In this document: piece after piece, positions 19,966-30,450 of the stretch | Numbering within the stretch: position 1 is the stretch's first letter | Layout: every line of letters begins with the position of its first letter | NCBI RefSeq assembly: GCF_043290135.1 | Contig: NC_134701.1 | Span: 33,259,501 to 33,323,500, forward strand | From: Rhipicephalus microplus | Lineage: Eukaryota; Arthropoda; Arachnida; Ixodida; Ixodidae | DNA length: 64,000 nt | Reading direction: 5' to 3' | The notes under the pieces: generated by a model | Databases searched by the model: none | Seen by the model: only the letters and a program-made list of their open reading frames with translations | What the model was told of the DNA's origin: nothing | Made by a program: the position numbers and the translations under genes

Positions 19966-20641
19966 AAAAAGGACAGGAAAGAGCGCTGTCAACTGAATTT
20001 TATTGAAGGTGCTACGAGCGTTTTTATACTGAGCACAAGACCAGGGCTCATCTGCAACAACTCATAAGTGACCATGACAAAATAATTTTACCCGAGAAAA
20101 GAATACTCTTTTTCGGAAAAGATAAGTGAAGGTGTACTGATGCATTGATCCTTGGCCTTCCTGATAAAGAGTTCTAAAATCTCTCATTTTTCTGCTTGCT
20201 TTTTTTTCAAAAACCGTGTTTTATGAAACCTAGGACTACACTTACATTCTTTACGGTGTCCGGCCATGAGACTACTATAGCCCTTCTTAACATTTAAAGC
20301 ATGCTGTCTTGCTTGTTCATTGAAGCATTGCCCAGTTTGTCCTATGTTTACTTTTCCACATATTAGCGGTATCTTATACACATTAGATTGGCAATCAGTA
20401 AACCTATTCTAGTGACGAATGGTGCAAGATTGACTATTCCTGTTGCTGTAAGTACATGCACTTTTGAAAGCTTGCAAGGGGTGGAAAACAACAATGTCAT
20501 ATCTGCTGGCTCTTTTCCTAAAATTGTGAGACACCTCATGTACGTAGTACCGTGTGACATGCAAAGGTGATTGGTCATTCTCTTTTTCTTTTGGTCCTGT
20601 TTGCTTTAACTTTACTTTCTGCAGGAGGGTTTTGCAAACAA
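19966..20641 (-). pseudogene. Penelope-like element fragment with GIY-YIG domain
   Basis: On the minus strand, after decayed RT tail sequence (ATGIVNLAPFVTRIGLL), a GIY-YIG endonuclease-like stretch reads MYKIPLICGKVNIGQTGQCF then NEQARQHALNVKKGYSSLMA and CKCSPRFHKTRF (20381-20184). Penelope-like retroelements carry exactly this order, RT then GIY-YIG. The usual YIG is NIG here. The outer end (19968-20040) is repeated in inverted orientation at 21265-21343. Together with the next entry it forms a large palindrome. Confidence 0.75.
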
Positions 20642-21343
20642 GTGTGATGATGCTGTTGGGGTATTGGCTGGTGCTATCAGCCCGGGAGTGCTAAGAATGT
20701 TCTGCCTTTTGATAGTGGGCATTCAAAATTAGTAGAAAGAGGAATTGATACCACATGTACTCAGGCTACCCTTCAGAAGTCATGTTAGCACAAGGGTGAG
20801 GTCAGGTTTGAAAACCAGATTAAAAGACTAAAAGATGCTGGGTATCTCAACAGAATCATCACACCCGTTTGCAAAACCCTCCTGCAGAAAGTAAAGTTAG
20901 AGAGGACCAACAAAAAACAATGACCAAAACCTTTGCATGTTATACCACATCATGTGTCTCACAATTAAAAAAATAGCCAGCAGATATGATATTAGCGTGT
21001 TGTTTTCCACCCCTTGCAAGGTTTCAAAAGTGTGTGTACTAAACAGCAACAGGAATAGTCAATCTTGCCCTATTCGTCACGAGAATAGGTTTACTTAATG
21101 CCAATTTAACGTTTGTAGAAGTATTTTTTATCAGGTTAACCAATGATCAGTGCATCACTACACGTTCACTTATCCTTTTCGAGAGGGAGTATTCTTTTCA
21201 CAGTTAAAGATTATTTTGTAGTGCTCACACGTGTCGTCGCGCATGAACACGGTTCTTGAACTCCGTATAAAAGCGCTCGTAGCACATTCAATAAATTCAG
21301 TTGACAGTCGGTGCTCTTTCCTGTCCTTTCTGTCTCTTCCTAA
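20642..21343 (+). pseudogene. Penelope-like element, second copy in inverted orientation
   Basis: From 20690 the plus strand reads HSKLVERGIDTTCTQATLQK then FENQIKRLKDAGYLNRIITP VCKTLLQKVK with frame breaks, an RT C-terminal part. From 20868 (GTTTGCAAAACCCTCCTGCAG) it mirrors the left copy. The GIY-YIG coding part is deleted here (jump near 21105). The end near 21343 mirrors 19966. Both copies are inactive. Confidence 0.65.
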
Positions 21344-21774
21344 AGTTGTCACGCTGTGACAAGCACACAACCACGATTAACCAACTCTCCCAAATTAAGC
21401 TCTTGTTACGTAACACGTAGAACGAGTTTCGTATGAAAAGAAGGAGCGGTGCTTTTAAAATAAAATTTTTCACATACAACACCTCGACGGCATTCCAGGA
21501 AGTTCAGAAGGCAGCCACGTGACCAAATATTTTTCCTCTCCTAAATATTCCAGAAGTTCACTATTTTCAATGCAGCACGAGTTTTTTGAATACATTTGAG
21601 ATGGTTGCCAAAATGGCTGGGACATTTGGCATGAAGCGACCCAGCTGTGTCATTAGCCATAATTATGCATTACCTCTTTTGTTTTTTGTGTGTTTTGACT
21701 CAGTTTTGTGTTCGTTTTTAGCTTATTGTGTTTCTGATCATTGTATTGGTTTCTTAAGTATTCGCTAAAGTTAT

Positions 21775-22195
21775 ATGTGCGAAAACCCGTATATGTTTGC
21801 ATGTACATCATTTCTCATAACCAATTGTTATACATCCAGGAATACAAAGCTTAATCCACTGTGATTGTATACATTTGAAAACACTATCCATATATATTTT
21901 TGTGTGCATCATTTCTTGGGAACGATTGTGTACATGAAGGCGTATATAATGAAATCATGGTGATTGTATATATTTGAAAGAATCATAAGTTTATATTTGC
22001 CTGTATTTTATTTCTATTAACCGATTGTGTACATGAAGGAGTATCAAACTGGAAACCACTGGGATTGTAGATACTTGAAAGAATTATAGGGATATAATAG
22101 CGTATATTTCATTTGTAGTCTCTATGTACTTGAAGCAGTATACTAAACTGAAACCAGTGTAATTGTATGTTGCAAAGAATTGTCAATGAAGTGAA
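21775..22195 (+). repeat. Diverged ~100-bp tandem repeat, about four units
   Basis: Units share gattgtgtacatgaagg (21924, 22023) or variants (near 21823 and 22117), followed by an 'attgtatatatttgaaag' line; spacing is about 99-101 bp. Clearly diverged from each other. No coding content. Confidence 0.7.
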
Positions 22196-22555
22196 ACTGA
22201 ATAAATATAATAAACATTTGAGGTGTTGCATGTGGAGTGTACGTATACGTGAACGTATATCTAGTGAAAAAGCTGTGGCAGAAGAAAAGTTTACGTTTTA
22301 TTTGCCTATTAAATAAACGCAAAATGCAAGGGCAGCAAGGCTTCATTTTCTGTAACGCGCATTATGCATATACTGTGAAGTGTATATAGATCCAGCACAA
22401 GTTCATACACGATAGTACGCATTTATATTTTTGCCCAGACGCAATGAATGGAGCTCGACAGGTGGCGCACCATTGATAATGAGGACCACTTTCTTCAAGT
22501 AGTGTGCAATCAGTGCATGCTGATATCTATTAGTGCAGTCTAAAAGAATACTGGC
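22196..22555. other. AT-rich sequence, nothing recognised
   Basis: Interior of the DNA transposon before its right subterminal repeats. No domain or repeat recognised. Confidence 0.5.
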
Positions 22556-22800
22556 ACCTCTGCCATGGGCACTCAACACCCTTGTGCACCTTTCTCGCAC
22601 CCTCCTCACAGGGTGCTGAAAAAGTGATGGAGATCGAAGGCACCCTTCCTTAAGGGTGTTTTTTTACCACCCTACAGTTTTTTTACATGTACACCCTATT
22701 CTGAGGGTGCATGAAAAAGCACCCTTTTTGGAAGGTGCTGAATTAACACCCTTAGGGTGTCGTCCACGGGACAAGCTCATTTACACCCTTCTGGGTGTAA
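22556..22800. repeat. Right subterminal CACCC/GGGTG repeats
   Basis: At least a dozen CACCCT/AGGGTG motifs in both orientations, matching the array inside the left TIR. Together they would let the ends fold back. Confidence 0.75.
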
Positions 22801-22814
22801 AAATTTTTACTGTG
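22780..22814 (-). repeat. Right TIR of the DNA transposon
   Basis: Reverse strand reads CACAGTAAAAATTTTT, then ACACCC, matching the left TIR; followed by target-site TA (22815-22816). Confidence 0.85.
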
Positions 22815-22816
22815 TA

Positions 22817-23392
22817 TAGTGCTTCATAAAGAAAGTGGCAGAATACCAATCAAGAAAGATGTAAGACAAGAGTATATATACAATCTCCCCAATGTTATTT
22901 ATCGTGTCCTTACACGAGGTTTTCAGAGGCCTAGATTGGGAAGAATTAGGGATAAGAGTTAATAGAGAGTACCATGGTATCCTGCGCTTTGCCGATGACA
23001 TTGCATTGCTGAGAAATAAAGGGACGAATTGCAACTCATGATTACTGAATTGGACAAGTATAGCAGAGAGGTAGCTCTTAAAATCGACCTACAGAAAACG
23101 AAAGTGATTTACAACTTCGGGAGAGAACACAGCTTCGACATAGGTAATTGTGCACATGAAGTTGTGCAAGGCTTTGCCTACTTAGGACAGGTAGTAGCCA
23201 CGGAGCCGGAAAACGACTGTGAAGTAACTGGAATAATAAGAATTAGAAGGAGCGCATTCGGCAAGCACTCTGTAATCAAGACTGGTAATGGCAATTATCT
23301 CTCTAGAAGAAGGTATACAGCAGCTCCACCTTGCTGGTACACACCTACGGAGCAAAAACCTGAAAGCTTACACAGATGTTTCAGCTGAACCT
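22817..23392 (+). pseudogene. RTE LINE, part 3 of 3
   Basis: Continues the RT: VLHKESGRIPIKK, a damaged stretch around 22870-22960, then LRFADDIALL (RT motif with ADD, 22980-23010), then from 23029 MITELDKYSREVALKIDLQK and TKVIYNFGREHSFDIGNCAH, and FGKHSVIKTGNG. It matches the RTE copy at 42181-42500 segment by segment. It breaks off near 23392 without the RTE C-terminal HVARR region or a tail, so its 3' part has been lost. Confidence 0.85.
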
Positions 23393-24317
23393 ATATATGC
23401 CTCTTCTTTAGGATATTAACAAAACGATTTTCTTTTTCTTTTCTTTAGCTTCTAATGCGTCAAAAAAGCAAGTAAAACTTTTATTCTGAAAAAACTTTTT
23501 CTGACAGTGGTTTTGGCACCGTCCTTCATATAAGACACTAGGCTCATACAGTGTCACCTTGTGTCGATTTGGAACGCGTACCGCGTGCAGCACTACTTAC
23601 TCAATTGAACGGTATACTTTGATACATTTTGCATGCACTGAGATGTAACATTTCATCTACAATGTCTGGTGGTCTTCTCATGAATATGAGAACATTTTAT
23701 TTGCTTTTCTTGGGGGTTCACCAAGTTAAATCAGCTTTGCACCTCCTGTGGCGACTCGCGGCTCTTTCCACCCAACAGCTTGTAGCCATATCTTGTTATG
23801 AAAGACATTGTTACTACCCTTCGAAACATTCTCAGATCCGTTTTGTTAGTTCTGTTTCCGTAAAGCTTTAATGCATTGTTCATACATGCATCAAGAATAT
23901 ACGTTGGAAGTGATGACTACCACTTCATACATCTCGTGACAGTGTGATATTTTGCAACATTTTGATACAGTCAACCCCACCCATGTTGGCATTTTATATG
24001 AAAATCTAAAAATGCTGCTTCATCGTGTTCTTGAATCAATTTTACTTGGAGTATTTTTTCCCCATTTGCTGCGGTTTGAGCCCAAGATCATTAAGAGTCA
24101 CGGCAACCGTGCTATCGGCCTTCCAACGGAAAACAAGAATTTCTCATTCGGCGCTGACTGTGTAATCGTCAAAGCCTCGAGACTTCCTTTTCATTTTTTT
24201 CTGCGTGCTTTATTGATCACTGCTTTGTTGACATGTCACTGCACTGGTACAATTGTCCGGTGGAAGATTGGCGACAAGTGAAGGCAGGGTACCGCCAGCA
24301 CCCATATAATCCGAGAT
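23393..24317. other. Unassigned sequence
   Basis: No recognised domain, repeat pair or splice-supported ORF. ORFs of 80-109 codons (23629, 23952) have no motif I can place. Confidence 0.5.
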
Positions 24318-24553
24318 GTATTTATTGATATGTGGGTTTTACCATCCCAAAACCACCATATGATTATGAGAGACGCCGTAGTGGAGGGCTCCGAAAATTT
24401 TGACTACCTGGAGTTCTTTAGCATGCACCCAAATCTGAGCACACGGGCCTACAACATTTCCGCCTCCATCGCAAATGCAGCCGCCGCAGCCAGGATTCGA
24501 ACCCACGACCTGCGGATCAGAAGCCGAGTACACTAGACCACCGCAGCGCGGCT
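24318..24553 (-). mobile_element. Ruka-type SINE, near full length
   Basis: On the minus strand: tRNA-like head with GTGGTCTAGTG and a B-box-like GGTTCGAATCC (near 24500), then the body to 'ccacatatcaataaata' at 24318. This is the best-preserved copy in the window. No clear target duplication seen. Confidence 0.9.
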
Positions 24554-24839
24554 AAACCAAGATGTCATGTGCATCTCCGGGTATTTTCTTGAGTGAAACG
24601 AACTGCAGGGAATATCGTGAGTGCAAATAAAATAAAAACATGAACTTACTATACACCCGTATGCATGTCATCGCGTTACAATAAGCTTCACGAGCGCGAT
24701 GCGGCACGAGTTCCAAATTGACACAGCGTGACGTCCTATGTGCCTAGCGGGTTTTAGGCGGGTATCACACGAGGAAGAAATCCACGGGGTTAAAGGCGAA
24801 ACCTAGTGATATCAGCACACGAGCATAAAAGTCATCCAA

Positions 24840-25301
24840 ATGTCCTTCACTCACATGGACGAAGCGAATGGTGGGATAGATAAGTGTGGCCAGACTACCC
24901 TAGTAGAGGCTTTAGACTACCCTCACCCATGTCACCTCGCTGCTGACGACGCAACCACCAGCTCGCTTGAAAAGGGATGTCGCCTGAAGCGTCGGGGCGC
25001 CGCTATGATGGCCGCTATTTTGAAGACGGAGGACGACGAAGTTCATTCTGTGTCTAGGAAGAGAACCTGCTTGGTGAAAGAGTGCATGGAGGAAAAATGT
25101 CTGGGGATTCAGCATCAGCTCTACGACAGCCTACTGAAGCAAGACCCCGAAGAGTAGCGAAGATTGCTCCCGATGCCGCAGAGTGTGTTCGAGAAGGTTC
25201 TTGCTTCAGTCGAACCTCTAATTAGAAAAAGGGCCCAAATACGCGCAGCATGGTGAGCACCAGGACTCGACTGCAACTTGCGCTGCGTTATTTGGCGTCA
25301 G
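24840..25301 (+). pseudogene. PIF/Harbinger transposase, exon 1 (broken)
   Basis: ATG at 24840. The frame gives a Harbinger-like N-terminal part (KRTCLVKECMEEKCLGIQHQ, LYDSLLKQDPEE), stops at TAG 25155-25157 where Tyr is likely, continues in the same frame with RRLLPMPQSVFEKVLASVEP LIRK, then shifts by one base to STRTRLQLALRYLAS and ends at donor G|GTATGT (25302). The donor phase joins cleanly to the acceptor at 35991. One nonsense codon and one frameshift make it a pseudogene. Confidence 0.75.
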
Positions 25302-25594
25302 GTATGTACCGAGATTCATAGCAATCTCATGTAAATTATGCTGACGATAAAAACTTCCTTAGGCGTTTCTTTACTAAGTCTACTTGCAACACCAGCCTGT
25401 GGCTTGCTTTCAATGTGCCTGAAGAGTACAGGTTTAATGAAATTGTAGAACAAAGAGAATCGAAAATTTCTGTCATTGTTTTGCTAGAAACCCACTGCAT
25501 TTTTATTGCCGGAATGTATCTGTCACGTTGCGGTGCCAGGCATATTGGTGTTTGCTTGGAATCCATATCTTCAGTACAATTGTTTTTCTTCGTG

Positions 25595-25596
<2 letters not shown>

Positions 25597-25642
<46 letters not shown>

Positions 25643-25656
25643 ATATAATATAAAGT
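25597..25656. repeat. (TA)n microsatellite
   Basis: About 60 bp of TA with two TTTA interruptions. The Tyr-Ile repeat ORFs on both strands are artefacts. Confidence 0.9.
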
Positions 25657-25660
25657 TTTT

Positions 25661-25806
25661 TTCACCCACTTTTCTGTTTTCACATTTACATTAAAATTGG
25701 TACAATAACATCCCCTGTGCATTCCTTGGCATTTTTTTCTGTTAGATGTCATTATTATTGTGTCAAAACACGGAAAAAGGAGTCCTTAAGTATACACTTC
25801 TTCCCC
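25661..25806 (+). mobile_element. Body of a second tRNA-derived SINE family, copy 1 (no head)
   Basis: Shares cacccacttttct, cacattt/cgcat..aattgg, cattccttg, ttattgtgtcaaaa, and ccttaagtatacacttctt with 26112-26262. The tRNA-like head is missing. Confidence 0.7.
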
Positions 25807-26028
25807 TTATTTATTTACGAGGGTCTCGTACTGGCAGACTTGGTGCCGGTAGGTTGTATACGTGGGTCTATTGGTCAGCTGCCAGCTCATAATACGTTCA
25901 CGTGCTACGTGACCCCAAACAGGCTCATAAAGAGTGTGCCAACACTCGCTTTCATAGCTACAGGTGGCACTGACTGACACTCCCACGTTTAAATTAACAT
26001 ATAAACCCAATAAAGTGGCTGGGGTATA
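25807..26028. repeat. Repeat unit between the two SINE bodies
   Basis: About 220 bp (gtactggcagacttggtgcc ... aaacccaataaagtggc) lying between the two related bodies. It directly precedes the tRNA-like head, so may be part of the same composite repeat. No coding content. Confidence 0.45.
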
Positions 26029-26260
26029 GCCACCGTGGTAGCTCTGTGGTAGAGCATCGAATGCGTTATTGGAAGGTCGCAGGTTGGGTTCCTGCCCAAG
26101 GCAACTCATCTTTTCACCCACTTTTCTTTTGTTCACATTCGCATCACAATTGGCCTAGTAGCAATTCGTATACATTCCTTGAAAATATTGTCTGTTATAT
26201 CTTATTAACGTTGTGTCAAAATACGAAAAAACCAACCCTTAAGTATACACTTCTTTCCCT

Positions 26261-26262
<2 letters not shown>
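26029..26262 (+). mobile_element. tRNA-derived SINE copy 2 with tRNA-like head
   Basis: The head 26029-26103 has an A-box-like TAGCTCTGTGGTAGAGC and a B-box-like GGTTGGGTTCC, followed by the same body as copy 1. The acceptor arms do not pair fully (GCCACCG against CAAGGCA), so I read it as a SINE head and not a tRNA gene. Confidence 0.75.
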
Positions 26263-26294
<32 letters not shown>

Positions 26295-26307
26295 AGGGAA
26301 AGAAGTG
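26248..26307. repeat. 60-bp palindrome centred on TA repeats
   Basis: The SINE end cacttctttcccttaa (26248-26263) is repeated as its exact reverse complement at 26292-26307 with only TA dinucleotides between. It can extrude as a cruciform or may mark an inverted duplication of the SINE end. Confidence 0.9.

Positions 26308-26309
<2 letters not shown>

Positions 26310-26380
<71 letters not shown>
26310..26380. repeat. (TA)n microsatellite at left edge of element B
   Basis: About 70 bp of pure TA, ending exactly where the 3' LTR of element B begins. TA repeats resume after the other LTR at 35838. Confidence 0.95.
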
Positions 26381-26383
<3 letters not shown>

Positions 26384-26776
26384 CACGGCGTTGTTACGTG
26401 GCCGAAGACAGAATACTTTATGTTTGGAATTAACTATTTATTTGGGTGAACCAGTGCCTGGTAAACGGAAAGTCCGATTACAGTAGCAGTCTTGCACAGA
26501 TAGCAGTGAATGGAACGTCGGCTGCCGATAAACTACTGACAAGCGGCGAAGTGCGTCGGCATTTATTCTCTTGCCATCGAATGTTCTAGCGTTATCGCTG
26601 GCGGTGGCGTAGGTTCCAGAATAATCTGTACAGTTTGCAGAGTGGGCGTGATCTTATCGAAATGATCTACTAAATACCAAAGTCCGGAAGACTCTCGAAA
26701 ACTGCAGGCACGGTTTGCGCTGAGAATTGTGCAGTGTTTTAGGGCAAAAACAAAACTTGAGAGATGTAATTTGGCA
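26381..26776 (-). repeat. 3' LTR of element B (396 bp)
   Basis: Plus-strand ends TGTCACGG and TTGGCA. It aligns over its full length with 35449-35837, including the line aaacggaaagtccgattac. Confidence 0.92.
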
Positions 26777-26787
26777 TTTCCCCCTCT
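26777..26787 (-). other. Polypurine tract of element B
   Basis: The minus strand reads AGAGGGGGAAA directly before the LTR start TGCCA, a canonical polypurine tract. Confidence 0.88.
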
Positions 26788-26889
26788 GAAAAAGGCATCG
26801 TCCCGATGCTTTAACTAATGATGAAGGTACAACAATAGTGCAAGAAAGCACAATTAATAAATTACGATACAATAATAATACAAAACATA

Positions 26890-28656
26890 CTGTTTCACTT
26901 TGTTAACGCGCGTGAAACGGCTTGAGGCGCGCGACATGGACGACTTGAGGTCGAGATCGGCGTCGTTGAGAATTCGTGATGCCGTCAGCGACAACCTTGT
27001 AATCAAGTGCGCCGAGACGTCGAACCACCCTGTATGGTCCGAAGTACCGTCCCAGAAGCTTTTAACCTAGTCCACGTCGGCGTATCCGCGTCCATACCCA
27101 AACACGTTCACCGGGCTGGTATTCCACGAAGCATCGTCGAAGATTGTTACGGCGGCTGTCGATCGTCGGTTGATTCTTGATACGAAGACGCGCGAGTTGT
27201 CGGGCTTCTTCAGCGCGTTGAAGGTACTCGCTCACATTGAGGTTTTCTTCGTCGGTGACGTTGGGTCACATGGCATCGAGCGTCGTTGCCGGGCTCGTCC
27301 GTAGACCAATTTGTATGGAAATATCTGCGTCGTCTCCTGCACCACCATGTTGTATGCGAAAGTCACGTACGGAAGAATGGCGTCCCACGTCTTGTGTTCG
27401 ATATCGACGTACATTGCCAGCATGTCGGCGTTTGTCTTGTTTAGCCGCTCGGTGAGGCCATTGGTTTGTGGGTGGTATGCCGTCGTCCGGCGGTGGTTTG
27501 TCTGGCTGCATGTCAAGATTGCTTGAGTTAGGTCAGCAGTAAATGCCGTTCCTCTGTTGGTGATAAGGAACTTTGGGGCGCCGTGACGTAGGACGATATT
27601 TTCGACGAAGAAATTAGCTACCTTGGATGCACTGCTTTTTGGCAGGGCTTTTGTCTCGGCGTAGCGGGTGAGGTAGTCGGTAGCTACCACGATACTTTTG
27701 TTTCCGAAAGCCGACGTCGGCAACGGCCCCAGTAGGTCTATACCTATCTGCTGGAAAGGTCGGCGAGGTGGTGCGATTGACTGCAGAAGTCCCGCTCGTC
27801 TTGTCGGTGATGTCGTGCGTCGCTGACAGTCCGGCATGTCCTCACATAACGAGTGACGTCGGTGGTAAGACGTGGCCACTAGTGCCTTTCTTGTATCTTC
27901 GCGAACATGCGAGAAACACCGAGGTGCGCTGCTGTCGGATCGTGGTGCAAGGCCTGCAGGAGTTCCGGTTGCGGAGCTGAAGGCACCACAAGGAAGTACT
28001 TGGCTTGAAGCGGTCAAAAGTTTTTCTTTTGGAGAAGACCGTTTCGGAGGACGAACGACGTAAGTGCGTGCTTGAATACCTTCGGGACTTCCGCGGTCCT
28101 GCCTTCGAGGTATTCTATCAGGGCCTTAAAATATGGGTCGGCCCGCTCTCATTCACCAAAGTCATCGGTGGTGATCGTCCCCAAGAAGTAGTCGTCATCT
28201 GGTTCGTCGAATCGTGGTTGGTTGACTGGCGCACGAGAGAGACAGTCGGCGTCGCATTTTTTCTTGCCAGACTTGTAAACGACAGTAATGTCCTATTCTT
28301 GAAGTCTCAGGCTCCATAATGCGAGGAGACCTGAAGGGTCTTTTAAGGTGGTTAGCCAATACAAGGTGTGGTGGTCACTGCCAAGTTTGAAGGGCCTGCC
28401 GTAGAGGTAGGGGCGAAATTTCGACGTAGCCCAGATGATGGCGAGGCACTCCATTTCTGTTGTGGAACAATTGGCTTCTGCTTTGAATAGCGATCGGTGG
28501 GCGTAACTAATAACCCTTTCAAGTCCGTCAGCCTTCTGCACAAGAACGGCGCCAAGACCTATGCTGCTTGCGTCAGTGTCTGTCTGAGCGAATTTGTCAA
28601 AATGGGCAAGTAACGGACGCGTCTGCAGGCGATGTTTAAGCTCCTGGAAAGCGTGT
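26890..28656 (-). pseudogene. pol: Element B pol, 3' part: RNase H and integrase
   Basis: From the LINE junction downward: connection ([17 protein letters not shown], RNase H Asp), RNase H ([38 protein letters not shown]), a damaged integrase zinc finger, then integrase core (GIDLLGPLPTSAFGNKSIVV, KFLITNRGTAFTADLT, TAYHPQTNGLTERLNKTNAD) and a GPY/F-like module (FGPYRVVRRLGALDYKVV, ~27050). The second integrase catalytic residue is Asn (ITNRG) where TDRG is expected, a single G-to-A change. Several frameshifts between RNase H and integrase. The end HVARLKPFHARL is near 26905. Confidence 0.8.
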
Positions 28657-28926
28657 TTTCATTTCATTTCATTTATTTACTCTCAAGGCCGAAGCATTAC
28701 AGAGAGGAGCGGGTATACATCGTACAGAAAATCAGGAAATACAGCGAATCAAAATTATATGCGCACAATGGCGGTCTGAAAACCATAAAAGAAAAGAAAG
28801 ACTGCGTGATGTGAAGAAGAGGCAGGGGAGTTGTAACAACAATGTTCAATATGGTTGCGTCTTTGAGTGACACGCGTACCCAAAAAAACTAACAAGAGAA
28901 AATACAGCGTGACTTAAGTGGCGAAT

Positions 28927-30450
28927 TTACGCGAAATGGTTAGAGAGGGCGTTTTTAAACAAAGTGAGGTCAGTGATAGCAGCGATAGGGGCGGGAAGGT
29001 GGTTCCACTCATTTGCAGTTTTCGGGATGAATGATTCAAAATATAAATTCGTGCGGGCGCTAGGAACGCCCACTTTAAACTGATGATCGTTGCGTGAGGA
29101 AACGTACGATGGGGGCTGGAAAAGAGGGTTGCTAAAAGACGGAATACAATGAAAGATCTTATGGAACAGGCAAAGGCGAGATATTTTACGCCGAAGTGAG
29201 AGAGTGGGTAAGTGAAGATTGGCTTTCATCGAGGTAACACTGGACGTGCGATGGTAGTTTGACATGACAAAACGTGCCGAGCGATTTTGAACCGCCTCGA
29301 TGCTGTCAGCGAGGTAATTGGTATGTGGATCCCAGACTGATGACGCGTACTCGAGTTTGGGTCGGACCAATGTTTGATAAAGCAGAAGTTTAAGGTTAGT
29401 CGGAGCCAAAGAAAAGTTTCTGCGCAGATAGCCTAACGTGCGATTCGCATTGTTTTTAATATAATCGACATGCGTGTTCCAAGAGAGATTGTTAGAAATA
29501 TACACTCCAAGGTACTTGTAGGACGAAACCAGATCGAGATTGCTGTGGTTAAGTGTGTAGTCGCACGGTACATTATGAGAAATACAACGGGAAATTCGCA
29601 TAGCCTTGCATTTAGTAACGTTTAGCTTCATTAACCATGCGTCGCACCATGATGAAATGTGATCCAGGTCTGTTTGAAGGGCAAGATTATCTGCATTAGT
29701 CCGGATTTCACGGTAAATTACACAGTCATCGGCAAATAGTTTGATGGATGATGAAATGTCTTTAGGTAAACGTAGATGTAGATAATAAATAGTAGGGGAC
29801 CAAGAACTGAACCTTGCGGAACGCCGGACGTTACAGGGCTAGTCGGGGAACAATGGTCGTTAGCAGTTACAAACTGGGTGCGGTTAGATAAGAAACATTC
29901 AATCCACTTTAAGACGTTAGCATCAATATTTAGCGCGTTTAGTTTCAGAAGAAGTAACTTGTGGCAGACGGTATCAAAGGCTTTTGAAAAATCTATGAAG
30001 ACACAATCAACAGTAGATGAACGATCAGCAGCGGAGAATAAATCGTTAGTGAAGGCCAGAAGCTGCGTCTCACATGAATAATATTTCCTAAACCCGTGTT
30101 GGTGAATGCTAAAGAAGGCGTTACTTTCAAGATAACTCACGACGTGGGTGTAAATTACATGTTCGAGAAGCTTGCAAGGTACACTGGTAGTGAAATGGGG
30201 CGATAATTCCCGGAACTATGAGCGTTTCTTATTTAAACCAGAGAGCCACCTTCCCCACCTTCAAGTCCTCTGGGAGAACACCTTCTTCTAATGACTGATC
30301 AAAAAGTCTCGACAGAATAATTGAGGAATGAACGTCCGTGTTTTTCAAAAATTTAGAAGAAATGCCATCGACGCCTGGTGACGACGAAATTTTTAAATTT
30401 TGGATCGAATGGCGTATGCCGGCCCGGTCAACGTGTACAGAATTCATCAC
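28927..30450 (-). pseudogene. LINE reverse transcriptase region
   Basis: RT motifs in order: SSSPGVDGISSKFLKNTD (~30390), a frame break at ~30229, HQHGFRKYYSCETQLLAF, FIDFSKAFDTVCHK (motif A), SGVPQGSVLGPLLF (motif B), a FADD-like box in another frame at ~29735, then MKLNVTKCKAMRIS, SYKYLGVYISNNLSWNTHVD and a 234-codon open C-terminal part with RPKLEYASSVWDPH, ending at 28927. At least three frameshifts or small deletions. Clade: CR1/L2/jockey group; exact family not determined. Confidence 0.82.

Larger units (their letters stand above)
15141..22814. mobile_element. 7.67-kb DNA transposon with TIRs and TA target duplication
   Basis: The ends are inverted repeats: left CACAGTAAAAATTTTT followed by GCACCCAAAAGGGTG, right (reverse strand) CACAGTAAAAATTTTT followed by ACACCCAGAAGGGTG; about 33 of 35 bp match. 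TA flanks both sides (15139-15140, 22815-22816). Removing the segment with one TA gives GGA TCT ACT GCT TCT ATA GTG CTT in the RTE frame, which is strong evidence for one insertion event with a 2-bp TA duplication. TA duplication suggests a Tc1/mariner-like (IS630) superfamily member, but I see no DDE/D transposase inside. The interior holds later insertions and an unidentified spliced gene. Confidence 0.8.

Noticed and set aside
15131..22825. 9-bp target duplication (TACTGCTTC/TAGTGCTTC) for the DNA transposon
   Set aside because: One mismatch is needed and it would not restore the RTE frame, whereas a TA duplication restores it exactly.
25415..25752. Tyr-Ile repeat proteins
   Set aside because: They come from (TA)n tracts; the same occurs at 1917-2111, 26046-26486, 35832-36131 and 42775-43067.
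26029..26103. tRNA gene
   Set aside because: A and B boxes are present but the acceptor and other arms do not pair well and a repeated SINE body follows; a SINE head explains it better.
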